Made by a program: the position numbers and the translations under genes
In this document: piece by piece, positions 54,625-62,966 of the stretch
Layout of the letters: every line of letters starts with the position of its first letter
Numbering within the stretch: the first letter of the stretch is position 1
The notes under the pieces: generated by a model
What the model saw: the letters and a program-made list of their open reading frames with translations, nothing else
Databases searched by the model: none
What the model was told of the DNA's origin: nothing
Assembly (NCBI GenBank): GCA_965199905.1
Contig: OZ241366.1
Coordinates: 4,712,001-4,776,000, forward strand
Length of the DNA: 64,000 nt
Direction of reading: 5' to 3'
From: Ilyomonas sp965199905
GTDB lineage: Bacteria > Bacteroidota > Bacteroidia > Chitinophagales > Chitinophagaceae

Positions 54625-55245
54625 TTACAATTTATTTCTGTCTCTCATAAGCGTAGCTATTTCTTTTGCATCACTATCTTCTGCATTGCCCAAATGTTCA
54701 GCAATGCTTTCGTAGCTTTCTTCATCGCGGTTTTGGCTCAGTTTAAACACATGTTCAACATTTGTAAGCTTTATTTCGAAAGCAATAATCTGCTTCATTA
54801 GTGAGCTTATATAGCCGGGCTTCATGTGCTTTACTAAAGAAGGCGAATCGGCTGCTTCATATTTTGCAGTCAGGTTCACCAATAAATTATAAAGGCCATC
54901 ATCATCCAAAAAACGAAGAATGCCCTGCGCATGTACAGCCCTGTAATTCCATGTGCTTCCAACATTTTTCTGCTTGTACCAGCTTGCACTTACATACGTA
55001 TGCGCGCCTGAAAAAATAGCCAGCACATTTTCATTGCTCGTAAAAGCTTTTTCATGCGTTTGCCCGCGCATAATATGCCCCTGCAGGTATATTGTGTTTT
55101 CTCTATCTTCTATCAGCACGGGAATATGTGTGGCTGCCGGAAATCCATTGCTGCCGCATCCGCACAAAATAATAAACGGATGCGCGTGCATAAAAGCTAT
55201 CACTTCGCTGTCGTCGGAAGCTTTAAAATGAGGGAGGTCGTACAT
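54625..55245 (-). CDS. PaiB-type FMN-binding negative regulator
   Basis: It has 206 residues. The start is MYDLPHFKASD at 55245, which matches the family better than the earlier ATG. Conserved blocks include THIPVLIEDRENTIYLQGHI, AIFSGAHTYVSASWYKQKNV and TWNYRAVHAQG. PaiB of Bacillus represses sporulation and protease genes; family members bind FMN. The role here is unknown. Confidence 0.83.
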   Translation of the reverse strand: MYDLPHFKASDDSEVIAFMHAHPFIILCGCGSNGFPAATHIPVLIEDRENTIYLQGHIMRGQTHEKAFTSNENVLAIFSGAHTYVSASWYKQKNVGSTWNYRAVHAQGILRFLDDDGLYNLLVNLTAKYEAADSPSLVKHMKPGYISSLMKQIIAFEIKLTNVEHVFKLSQNRDEESYESIAEHLGNAEDSDAKEIATLMRDRNKL

Positions 55246-55354
55246 GAAATAAAGGTAAAGAGCCTGCACAAATAAGGACGATGTTTCGCAGTTGGTTTAC
55301 TATTTTGGCTACCGGTAGTCATCAAAACAAAACATTAAGAGCGGGCGTCAAAAC

Positions 55355-55618
55355 GAGTTGCATAAAGAGTTTGAACTGCAAGGTTTGATTTTTTTGGCGA
55401 TGCTGTATTTGCCATTGCCATCACTTTATTGATTATCGGGATAAAATTTCCCGAAATTGTCTAAAGATGCCTATGCAGCCGAAATATGGAAAGAATTTAG
55501 GCCGGCATTGATTCAGTTTTGTTCTTTTGTTTTGAGTTTTATTTTTGTCGGAACCCTGTGGATGAAGTGCCTGCAATCGTTCCGTTACCTGCGCAAGTAT
55601 GGTAAAAGATTTTGGTAA
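55355..55618 (+). pseudogene. Fossil TMEM175/DUF1211 potassium-channel-like gene
   Basis: Three frames joined read ELHKEFELQGLIF, then FFGDAVFAIAITLLIIGIKF-PEIV up to a stop, then KDAYAAEIWKEFRPALIQFC-SFVLSFIFVGTLWMK. The FSDGVFAIAITLLxxxIKxP motif of TMEM175 is plain (here FFGDAVFAIAITLL). Frameshifts and a stop break it and the C-terminal half is not recognisable. It lies between the convergent-side end of the EVE gene and the paiB start. Confidence 0.75.
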
Positions 55619-55754
55619 AAAATCGTCTGTTTTTATTTTTTTTATATGAATGTCCTTCCAATCTTCCACTATATTGTTTGTTATGCTGGCTATCATGCGG
55701 CGAAAAACAAAAAAATACAAACCTGCCGATATAGATGAACAAGCTGTGTTGTAA

Positions 55755-56165
55755 CTATTTCATCTCAGCAAGCTCCATAACTTGCATCCATTCATCTGTT
55801 GTAACCGGCTGAACAGAAAGGCGTGAAAGCTTTACCAGTGCCATATTTGCAAGTGAGGAATCGGCTTTTATCTGCGATAATGTGACCGGCTTTTTCATTG
55901 CCTTTAATGGTTTTAAATCGACCACAACCCAGTTCGTATCGTCTGTTGTTGGGTCTTGGTATGCTTCTTTTACAATCTCTGCAATGCCCACAATATTAAG
56001 TCCTTCATTGCTGTGGTAATACAATACCTGGTCGCCTTTCTTCATTGCTCTCAGGTTGTTGCGTGCTGCATAATTGCGAACTCCATCCCAGGATGTTTTT
56101 TTATCTTTTACAAATTGTTCCCAGCTATATTTATGAGGTTCCGATTTTACGAGCCAGTAGTTCAT
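55755..56165 (-). CDS. EVE domain protein
   Basis: It has 136 residues. The EVE/PUA-like fold begins MNYWLVKSEPHKYSWEQF and continues with WDGVRNYAARNNLRAMKKGD, YYHSNEG and VGIAEIVKEAYQDPT. EVE domains bind modified bases in RNA or DNA. It is the last gene of a seven-gene minus-strand run. The ATG at 56165 is chosen over an upstream start because homologues begin MNYWLVK. Confidence 0.9.
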   Translation of the reverse strand: MNYWLVKSEPHKYSWEQFVKDKKTSWDGVRNYAARNNLRAMKKGDQVLYYHSNEGLNIVGIAEIVKEAYQDPTTDDTNWVVVDLKPLKAMKKPVTLSQIKADSSLANMALVKLSRLSVQPVTTDEWMQVMELAEMK

Positions 56166-56196
56166 TGCTAAATGAATATTGTAAGTGATTAATTGT

Positions 56197-57099
56197 TTAA
56201 TCCAAAGATTCTGCGTGATGTTCTGTTTGTGCTTTAAAAGCAACATACAACTGTTCCTGTATAGAACTGTTGGTTTTATTTTCAATAACCCGACCGTCAA
56301 TTTCATTTACCGGTGTGAGTTCGCCCATGGTTCCGGTGGTAAATATTTCATCTGCGTTATAAAATTCAGAAATAGAAATATTACGTTCTACGGCTTCTAT
56401 TTTTAAATCTTTTGCCAAAGCCAGAACCGTTTTTCTCGTAACACCGGTAAGGCACGCATCAGCATGTGGCGTAAGCAATACATTATCCTTTACCATGAAG
56501 ATATTGCAGGCGTTGGTTTCTGCCACAAAGCCTAAATTATCAAGCATGATAGCGTCATCGGCATTGTGTAAATTGGCTTCTATTTTAGCCAGAATATTAT
56601 TGATGAGATTGTTATGATGAATCTTCGAATCCAAATGCACGGGAGAGTTGCGGCGCACTGAAGAGGTAACCAATTTTACCCCGGCAGAATTGTTATAAAC
56701 AGGCGGTTTATGCTCGGCAAGCACAATCAGGCAACAGCCATCCTGGTTCAATCGCGGATCCATGCCTGATGTAATTTTCTCGCCTCGTGTCAAAGTCAAA
56801 CGGATATGAACGCCATCGTGCATGTTGTTCGCTGCAAGGGTTTGCTTAATGGCTTTTTTTATAAATTCTTTGGATGGAATATTGGCAAACATCAGCGTTT
56901 TTGCAGATGCATGCAAACGAGCCAGATGATCCGTAAGGTGAAACACTTTTCCATTGTAAACGCGCAATCCTTCCCACACTGCATCGCCGCCCTGTACTGA
57001 TGAATCGAACACAGAAACCTTCGCTTCTGCACGGGGATATACATTGTCTTTTACAAAAATGAAAATGTCTTTATTCAGCAGATTGAACTGTTGCTGCAT
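56197..57099 (-). CDS. Class IV aminotransferase (branched-chain/D-amino acid type)
   Basis: It has 300 residues and is PLP-dependent. The PLP lysine is Lys159 in HLDSKIHHNNLINNI. GDAVWEGLRVYNGKVFHLTDH and FVAETNACNIFMVKD are family blocks, and GTMGELTPV is at the end. It could be a branched-chain aminotransferase or an aminodeoxychorismate-lyase-like enzyme. The adjacent sulfotransferase-like gene ends 11 bases before it, so the two are co-transcribed. Confidence 0.87.
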   Translation of the reverse strand: MQQQFNLLNKDIFIFVKDNVYPRAEAKVSVFDSSVQGGDAVWEGLRVYNGKVFHLTDHLARLHASAKTLMFANIPSKEFIKKAIKQTLAANNMHDGVHIRLTLTRGEKITSGMDPRLNQDGCCLIVLAEHKPPVYNNSAGVKLVTSSVRRNSPVHLDSKIHHNNLINNILAKIEANLHNADDAIMLDNLGFVAETNACNIFMVKDNVLLTPHADACLTGVTRKTVLALAKDLKIEAVERNISISEFYNADEIFTTGTMGELTPVNEIDGRVIENKTNSSIQEQLYVAFKAQTEHHAESLD

Positions 57100-57109
57100 A
57101 TTGTAGATG

Positions 57110-57832
57110 TTAAGCTTTGATGGAATATTGATTCAGCAAATCATAGTATTGTTTGCATTCTTCGTAAAGCGGTAGCAGATTGTTTGGTAAATCGCGGCTG
57201 CTTGTTTCCTGCTGCGCAAAATGAGTGGACTGATGCACATTTTTATACCAATGCTTTGCCCATACGCCGTCATAACTTTTGGGTCCGGCCGGCCACGAAA
57301 GCATGTCTTTATAAAAAGGAATATCCAATGCTTCGCACAATTTAGATAAAATTAGTTCCGGGTTTTTTAAAATCCCGGCTGAATTCAACACAACCGGAGT
57401 CCTTTTTTTTTCGGTTAAATAACGGAAAAGCCAGGCCTGCTTTTCAATGCCTACATCGTCCATTTTTACATCCTGAATCACTTGCGCATACGAAGCAATA
57501 ATTTGTTTCGGATCTCGGATATAAATGACGTTACACGTATTGAGTAAAAAACCAGGCTCCATATCTGCCAAGTGATGCGTCATTTGTTTAAAAAACAGTA
57601 CCGGCTTATGGTAGTTTTTAAAAAAAATATCCTGAATAACATGATTGCTATCGTTGTCCTGCGCCGCAAGTATTTCTTCTTTTCCCGGATGTCCGGCTCC
57701 GCTCACGCGCAGGTAATGTGCGTATAAAGGTTCATCAAACACAATGGTATCAGGGCGCTGCGCAAAAGAATACATCAACGCTGTTGAAAGATTTCGCGGG
57801 CTGCTCCACAAACAGATACGCTTTGATGTCAT
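57110..57832 (-). CDS. Sulfotransferase-like P-loop protein
   Basis: It has 240 residues. The N-terminal ICLWSSPRNLSTALMYSFAQ resembles the 5'-phosphosulfate-binding loop of sulfotransferases, and YIRDPKQIIASYAQV the 3'-phosphate region. No acceptor is known. Neighbouring class IV aminotransferases are often paired with this type of protein, so the two may act in one small pathway (inference). Confidence 0.75.
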   Translation of the reverse strand: MTSKRICLWSSPRNLSTALMYSFAQRPDTIVFDEPLYAHYLRVSGAGHPGKEEILAAQDNDSNHVIQDIFFKNYHKPVLFFKQMTHHLADMEPGFLLNTCNVIYIRDPKQIIASYAQVIQDVKMDDVGIEKQAWLFRYLTEKKRTPVVLNSAGILKNPELILSKLCEALDIPFYKDMLSWPAGPKSYDGVWAKHWYKNVHQSTHFAQQETSSRDLPNNLLPLYEECKQYYDLLNQYSIKA

Positions 57833-57904
57833 GTAAGTGAGTGGTGAATAGTGAACAATAAACAGCGAAAGATGATTTTCGCAAAACTGATACCCGGTAG
57901 CTCA

Positions 57905-58615
57905 TCAGTCAAACATCGCTAATACATCTGCAAGGTGCAGCACTTTCAGGTTCGAATGTTTATTATGAATTGCACCGTTGATGTGCATCAGGCAACTCAT
58001 ATCCGTACTGATGATGTACTCGGCGGCAGTTGCCGTAGCATTTGTTACTTTCTGATCGCCCATTGCCATGCTGATAGCTTCAAACTTTATGGCGAAAGTG
58101 CCGCCGAAACCACAACAGGTTTCTACGTCGTTCATCTCCGTTACCTCCAATCCTTTTACATGGCTCAATAAGGTGCGTGGTTCCTGTTTGATACCGCATT
58201 CGCGCAACGCCGCACAGCTATCATGATACGTAGCTTTTGCAGGAAACGAGGCGCCCAAATCTTCCTTCTTTAAAACGTGAATGAGGAAAGATGAAAACTC
58301 GTATAGCCGGTTGCTGATTTCCTTTACTTTATCTGATCCCGGAAACAAAGTGCTGTAATAATTTTTTACAAAACCCGCGCAGCTTGCACTGGGTGTTACA
58401 ATGTATTCCGAACCTTCAAAATCACTCATGAACTTGCGGCACACCTCCTTTGATTCTGCGCGATAACCTGCATTAAAAGCCGGTTGTCCGCAGCAAGTCT
58501 GGTTTGCATTATAGTTTATTGTGCAGCCGCATTTCTCCAGCACTTTCACCATGTTGAAAGCTACCGAAGGATATAACTGGTCAATAAAACAGGGAACAAA
58601 TATGCTAATGTTCAT
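57905..58615 (-). CDS. (Fe-S)-binding protein, LutA/GlcF type (two CCG domains)
   Basis: It has 236 residues. Two cysteine-rich CCG domains are visible: TCCGQPAFNAGY (about residue 41) and ETCCGFGGTFAIKF (about 167). VPCFIDQLYP at the start is typical of LutA in lactate oxidation. The usual partners LutB and LutC are not adjacent, so the exact role is uncertain. Repeat copy E lies 98 bases upstream in the same orientation. Confidence 0.84.
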   Translation of the reverse strand: MNISIFVPCFIDQLYPSVAFNMVKVLEKCGCTINYNANQTCCGQPAFNAGYRAESKEVCRKFMSDFEGSEYIVTPSASCAGFVKNYYSTLFPGSDKVKEISNRLYEFSSFLIHVLKKEDLGASFPAKATYHDSCAALRECGIKQEPRTLLSHVKGLEVTEMNDVETCCGFGGTFAIKFEAISMAMGDQKVTNATATAAEYIISTDMSCLMHINGAIHNKHSNLKVLHLADVLAMFD

Positions 58616-58713
58616 TTGTGTATTTCGAGTAAAAAATCAAAAATATAAAGTAAAGGCGACAGAGGAAATTAAGTATGGATTGATTTTAAATAAAGAAGAT
58701 TGGAATTTGGGCC

Positions 58714-58830
58714 CGCTTTAGCAAAAGCCCAATCATTGCCCGGAACCTTGATTAGAGGATTCTTGCTGCTTCGACACGCAAGAATCACAACTGTCGATCA
58801 TAAAACCGACGAACGATGGTTACCAAAAAA
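58714..58830 (-). repeat. Dispersed intergenic repeat, copy E (best preserved)
   Basis: On the minus strand: TTTTTTGGTAACCATCGTTC, GTCGG, then ATCGACAGTTGTGATTCTTG, the loop GTGTCGAAGCA, GCAAGAATC, and AAGGTTCCGGGCAATGATTG with TTTTGCTAAAGCG at the end. GATTCTTGC and GCAAGAATC form a perfect 9-bp stem. It ends 98 bases before the lutA-like start, same orientation. Confidence 0.9.
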
Positions 58831-58890
58831 AGTATTTCATTTCAAACTGAACTCCGGTCAAATTGCCTTTTTCGAGCTTTAATTCTCCGG

Positions 58891-59367
58891 CTATAGCGTT
58901 CGTGCCAGTGCAATCATTTTGATGGCTGTAATAGCAGCTTCCTCGCCTTTATGACCGTGCTTACCGCCGATGCGTTCCATTGCCTGCTCTTCTGTATTGA
59001 CGGTTAAAACGCTGAAGATAGTAGGTGCATCAAGGTTCATATTTAACCACACGATGCCTTCGGTTACGGCTTTGCATACATACTCAAAATGCGGCGTATC
59101 GCCTTTAATGACGGCGCCAAGCGTAATAAACGCATGCACACGTTTATCCTTATTTTTTGCATACAGCTTTACCGCATACGGAATCTCAACGGCGCCAGGC
59201 ACAACAATAGTTTCATGCCTGATGTTTTGCTCATCAAGCACTTTCATAGCGCCTTCTTCCAGCTTATCCGCAATGTGTGCGTTCCATTCCGTTTTCACCA
59301 GAACAACAAAGGCATCCGTCAGTTGGGGGATGCCTTTGTTCAATTCAATATTTCCTGTAGATGCCAT
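58891..59367 (-). CDS. ribH: 6,7-dimethyl-8-ribityllumazine synthase
   Basis: It has 158 residues, in riboflavin synthesis. Conserved blocks are TIVVPGAVEIPYAVKL, FITLGAVIKGDTPHFEYVCK and IFSVLTVNTEEQAMERIGG. The ATG overlaps the stop of the upstream TPR gene by one base, so translation is coupled. No other rib genes are in the window. Confidence 0.95.
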   Translation of the reverse strand: MASTGNIELNKGIPQLTDAFVVLVKTEWNAHIADKLEEGAMKVLDEQNIRHETIVVPGAVEIPYAVKLYAKNKDKRVHAFITLGAVIKGDTPHFEYVCKAVTEGIVWLNMNLDAPTIFSVLTVNTEEQAMERIGGKHGHKGEEAAITAIKMIALARTL

Positions 59368-60065
59368 TAGTTTACACCGAGATCGTTTGGTTCCACGCTT
59401 AAGCGATAAATGTATTTGTCAACCTGAGAGCCACGTTGCGTGCCCGGGAATTTATCTTTTAGTTCCTTGTACATATCAAGTGCTTCTTTGTTCTTGCCAA
59501 GCACTTCGCTCAGCAATGCGGCACGGAATAAATATTCAGCACTATTGTCTTTATCATCTTCAAATGTGCCGGCTGCTTTTTTATAAGCATCTACAGCTTC
59601 GCTCTTTTTATTCACTTCGCTGTAAGCATCGCCGAGACAACCATACGCCATCATCTGCACCGGTTTCGAATCGGTTGAAAAATCAGCCAGGTACTTTACA
59701 GCTTCATTATAACTGCCCAAACGAAGATCGCAAACGCCCGCATAATACTTAGAAAGATTAGCCGATTTAGTGCCATCGTAATTTTTAATGATGTACAAAA
59801 ATCCTTTGTTAACACCATCACCATCCAGTGCCTTACGCAGCGAATCCTGCCCAAAGTATTGCTGTGCTTTAAAAATGGCATCCTGCGCTTTTTCTTCCCT
59901 GGGTTGCACTACCAGCGCATTATATCCTAACCAGGCACCAAAGCCAACGATTAATATCACCAGTACAATTGCAGCCGGCCTCGCATATCGTATCCATGCT
60001 CTTTGCGGATCCCCCGCCGGTTGCTGCCGCACCGTTGCCCTGCTCACATTTGTTTCAACAGCCAT
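59367..60065 (-). CDS. Membrane-anchored tetratricopeptide repeat protein
   Basis: It has 232 residues. One transmembrane segment (residues 31-52) is followed by TPR-like helices (YYAGVCDLRLGSYNEAVKYL, AYGCLGDAYSEVNKKSEAVD, YLFRAALLSEVLGKNKEALD). It resembles YfgM-like ancillary factors of the inner membrane. It overlaps ribH by one base. Confidence 0.8.
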   Translation of the reverse strand: MAVETNVSRATVRQQPAGDPQRAWIRYARPAAIVLVILIVGFGAWLGYNALVVQPREEKAQDAIFKAQQYFGQDSLRKALDGDGVNKGFLYIIKNYDGTKSANLSKYYAGVCDLRLGSYNEAVKYLADFSTDSKPVQMMAYGCLGDAYSEVNKKSEAVDAYKKAAGTFEDDKDNSAEYLFRAALLSEVLGKNKEALDMYKELKDKFPGTQRGSQVDKYIYRLSVEPNDLGVN

Positions 60066-60133
60066 AGTTGTTGTATTGAATATATTTGATTTACAATTTA
60101 CAATCAGTTCTTGTCTTATTTGTCATCACTCAC

Positions 60134-61129
60134 TTAATCGGTGATGAACGGATAGTTCTGGTCGTTATATACATCGCCATACACTTCGCTTTCATCCGGC
60201 CAGGCGCTTTCTTCTGCGAAGGTCACGCTATCTTCCACTAATTTATTAATGCGATCGTCAATGGCTTTGATTTCTTCGTCGGTAGCAAAGTTGTTTTCCT
60301 TAATGGTGCCCAGCACAGAACTGATCGGGTCTTTGCCGCGATACTCTTCTACTTCCTCCTTGGTTCTGTACTTCTGCGGGTCGCTGATGGAGTGACCTTT
60401 GTAGCGATATGTTTTCATTTCCAGCAGGGTAGGGCCACCACCTTCACGCGCACGCTTCACGGCACGTTCTACCGCTTCATGTACAGCTTCCGGATGCATT
60501 CCGTCAACCTTATCGCCCGGCATTTCGTAAGAGTCTGCAAGCTTATAAATGTCAAGTACATTCGATGTTCTTTCCACCGATGTACCCATTGCGTAGTGAT
60601 TGTTTTCGCAAATGAAAATCACCGGTATCTGCCACAGCATGGCAAGATTGAAGGTTTCGTGCAGGATACCCTGGCGTGCGGCACCATCACCAAAATAGCA
60701 AAGGCAAACATTGTCGGTGCCTTTATATTTTTCGGCAAAAGCGATACCCGCACCTGCACCGATTTGTGCACCCACAATACCATGCCCGCCAAACATAAAA
60801 TGCTCTGAGCTAAAGAAGTGCATACTGCCGCCTTTGCCTTTGGCAACGCCGGTAGCTTTGCCATATAGTTCAGCCATACAGGCATCGGCGCTTACACCTT
60901 TTGCCAGCGCCAGACCATGGTCGCGGTAACCTGTAATAAACGGATCTTCCTGCCGCGTAGCCGTCATGCAGCCGGCAGCGATCGCTTCCTGGCCAATATA
61001 GGCGTGGAAGAAGCCACGGATTTTACCCGCCATCTTATACATTTCTTCGGCTTTCAGTTCAAACTGGCGAATGAGCTGCATCAGCTCGTACCAGTATAGA
61101 TAGGTTTCTTTAGAAAACTTTGTCGGCAC
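60134..61129 (-). CDS. pdhA: Pyruvate dehydrogenase E1 component, alpha subunit
   Basis: It has 331 residues. FFHAYIGQEAIAAGC, GYRDHGLALAKG and GHGIVGAQIGAGAGIAFAEK are family blocks. The thiamine pyrophosphate motif is CYFGDGAARQG followed by ICENNHYAMGTS. YRYKGHSISDPQKYR near the end is the phosphorylation-loop region. It partners an E1 beta subunit not in this window. The E2 lipoyl domain depends on LipB (41.6 kb). Confidence 0.93.
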   Translation of the reverse strand: MPTKFSKETYLYWYELMQLIRQFELKAEEMYKMAGKIRGFFHAYIGQEAIAAGCMTATRQEDPFITGYRDHGLALAKGVSADACMAELYGKATGVAKGKGGSMHFFSSEHFMFGGHGIVGAQIGAGAGIAFAEKYKGTDNVCLCYFGDGAARQGILHETFNLAMLWQIPVIFICENNHYAMGTSVERTSNVLDIYKLADSYEMPGDKVDGMHPEAVHEAVERAVKRAREGGGPTLLEMKTYRYKGHSISDPQKYRTKEEVEEYRGKDPISSVLGTIKENNFATDEEIKAIDDRINKLVEDSVTFAEESAWPDESEVYGDVYNDQNYPFITD

Positions 61130-61149
61130 TGCGTTCTGTTTTGAGGCGG

Positions 61150-61157
61150 CAAATATA
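61150..61157 (-). promoter_or_regulatory. Candidate -7 box for pdhA
   Basis: On the minus strand TATATTTG, a perfect TAnnTTTG, lies 20 bases before the pdhA ATG. The -33 region has no TTTG. Confidence 0.45.
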
Positions 61158-61316
61158 GTGGAAAGAGGAATTGGTTTCGGGTGATGTGTGATAAGGTTTT
61201 TTAAAGATGATTTTGTTGAATGGAGTTCAGTTTATGTAAGTATTGGCATTGTCTACTGTAAAAAGGATATCAATACTTGTAAATACAGGCTGTCAATACA
61301 GTCAAAATATTTTTGT

Positions 61317-61532
61317 TCAAAGTCGCAATGAAATATTATTAGCAACTTCTGTGGCTGCTATAAATAAAGTAAAGGTTTGCCTGTTTGCTTTGAGGGCGCA
61401 ACAATTGAATATATCGAGAAATATTATTGCAAATAACGTTAGGCTTATTACCATAAGTGCAAGCATTGCAATTTCAAAAGTTTTAATTTTTGCTCCGCAT
61501 TTTTGGTAAAAGTTTTCTTCGTAAAGTCGCAA
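61317..61532 (-). CDS. Possible small membrane protein, 71 residues
   Basis: A TTG-started frame begins 3 bases after the stop of the HD gene. One hydrophobic segment is strong (IAMLALMVISLTLFAIIFLD, residues 21-40). No family recognised; the close spacing to the HD gene is the main support. The 61158-61316 stretch beside it shows nothing else. Confidence 0.35.
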   Translation of the reverse strand: MRLYEENFYQKCGAKIKTFEIAMLALMVISLTLFAIIFLDIFNCCALKANRQTFTLFIAATEVANNISLRL

Positions 61533-61535
61533 AAT

Positions 61536-62126
61536 TTATTTAGTCAAAATTCCTTTTTCCACACTTTCAGTAATTAGTTGTTCAGCATATTCCCAAATGG
61601 CAGTTGATCCATCTTTAATTACTTTTTTCTTATCATATACCATTTGGTAAGGCACATTAAATTCTTTCCACGTGCCGCCATTGTTAGTCGTGTTTTGAAG
61701 CAAGGGTTCAAGCCTGTCCATTGATCTTGCAAACTTCGCTTCGTCTGTTTTTCCTTCTTCAAATTCCTGCCAGGTGGCTATAAAATCTTCTGCCTGCTCT
61801 TCCGGTAACAGCCCGAAAATTCGCTTTGCCGAAATTAGTTCTTCTTCTGTATTTGTATGATTTTTTGCCGTGTCATAAAGAAAAGTATCACCGGCATCTA
61901 TTTCAACAATATCATGTATCAAAACCATTTTCAACACCTTAAGAACATCAATTGGTTTGTCAGAATGTTCGGCCAGTACAAGCGTCATCATCGCTAAATG
62001 CCAGCTATGTTCTGCATCATTTTCATGCCTGTCGCTGTTAAACAATTTCGTTTTGCGCTGTATGTATTTCAGCTTATCAATCTCTTTTATAAAACTGATT
62101 TGTTTCAGTAAATTATCCGTCTGCAT
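61536..62126 (-). CDS. HD domain hydrolase (HDDC2/YfbR-like)
   Basis: It has 196 residues. The metal motif runs HENDAEHSWHLAMM, LIHDIVEIDAGDTF and an acidic residue in the C-terminal helix. This matches HDDC2/YfbR 5'-deoxynucleotidases. The ATG at 62126 gives MQTDNLLKQISFIKEIDKLK, typical for the family, and upstream in-frame codons overlap the AraC fossil. Confidence 0.86.
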   Translation of the reverse strand: MQTDNLLKQISFIKEIDKLKYIQRKTKLFNSDRHENDAEHSWHLAMMTLVLAEHSDKPIDVLKVLKMVLIHDIVEIDAGDTFLYDTAKNHTNTEEELISAKRIFGLLPEEQAEDFIATWQEFEEGKTDEAKFARSMDRLEPLLQNTTNNGGTWKEFNVPYQMVYDKKKVIKDGSTAIWEYAEQLITESVEKGILTK

Positions 62127-62169
62127 GATGCCCTGATTTTCGAAAAACTGCAAATATGATAATGATCCG

Positions 62170-62502
62170 TTAGCCGCTGAGCTTCGTTTTTTGAGCAACA
62201 AGTTCCGTAGGTGTCAACCCAATTGTTTTTAAAGCGACCGAAAAATGCGATAAATTTTCAAACCCTAAATCAAGGTAAATATCGGATGCTTTTCTCTTCT
62301 TTTTATCCAGATAAAGGTAAGCTTTCTGCCATCTTCTCTTTACCAGCCAATGGCTTGTGCCTGCTTGTCTGAAAAGTTCAATCTTACTTTATAAAAAGTC
62401 TGGTTTGCTAAGCGAGTTGTGTTCAATTAAAAGTACCTGCAACGTTTCGGTATTGCCGGAGGCGGGATATTCTGTGTTCCGTCAGCCAATACTGAAGCTC
62501 AT
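62170..62502 (-). pseudogene. Fossil short AraC-family regulator (two in-frame stops)
   Basis: From an ATG at 62502 a single frame of 110 codons reads MSFSIG, stop, RNTEYPASGNTETLQVLLIE and HNSLSKPDFL, stop, then FRQAGTSHWLVKRRWQKAYL, ASDIYLDLGFENLSHFSVAL and LTPTELVAQKTKLSG. The C-terminal block is the AraC helix-turn-helix signature (SDIxLxLGFENLSHFSxxFK...TPTEL). The stop codons are TGA and TAA with no frameshift. It is probably inactive. Confidence 0.78.
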
Positions 62503-62892
62503 TTTTATTTTGTCGCTGAAGATAACTGCAAATGCTCAACAGCGAAATGTCGGCCCCGCTTTTGGCAATACGATTGTTGGCTGTAGTTTTTTTCTTCATA
62601 AATGCACTCGGTTCTTACTTTAATGTTACTACATTGTACCATAAATATTTTTATAAATCTGACTTATTACGGATGATGGAGACACCATCCGGTAGCGTTT
62701 TGTCGGCTGCGTGTCCCACCCGTCGAAATGTGAAAAAAATTGTGTTACACTGTACTATTCATGTCATCGAGAATGTATTTTGTATCGCCATTTTTAAAAG
62801 TTAATTATAATTTACCGGCAGTGTAAAGGCAGAGGAAGGCTTCATGCGCCAAAAAACACTAAACAAAGCCGCAGACATAAACATATCATAAC
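62503..62892. other. Gene-free stretch
   Basis: A 58-codon minus-strand frame (MKKKTTANNRIAKSGADISL) opens at about 62598 and overlaps the AraC fossil, and is probably its upstream leftover. Beyond it I see no coding or RNA signal. Confidence 0.4.
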
Positions 62893-62923
62893 AAAAAAAG
62901 GGTTTGCTTTGTGGCAAACCCTT
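62893..62923 (-). terminator. Intrinsic terminator of the penicillin-binding protein gene
   Basis: AAGGGTTTGC pairs with GCAAACCCTT around TTTGTG, with a run of seven A on plus (T on minus) after it. Confidence 0.85.
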
Positions 62924-62966
62924 CATATTTCTATCAACCACCAACAATCAACTACAAACTCAACAC

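Noticed and set aside
57945..57960. GGTTCGAAT, resembling a tRNA T-loop
   Set aside because: It lies inside the lutA-like coding region and has no acceptor stem or other arms around it.
3036..58830. Repeat family as a CRISPR array or integron attC array
   Set aside because: Copies are kilobases apart, not evenly spaced, and no cas or integrase gene is in the window.
58970..59752. 260-codon plus-strand frame antisense to ribH and the TPR gene
   Set aside because: Shadow of two well-supported genes; no family features.
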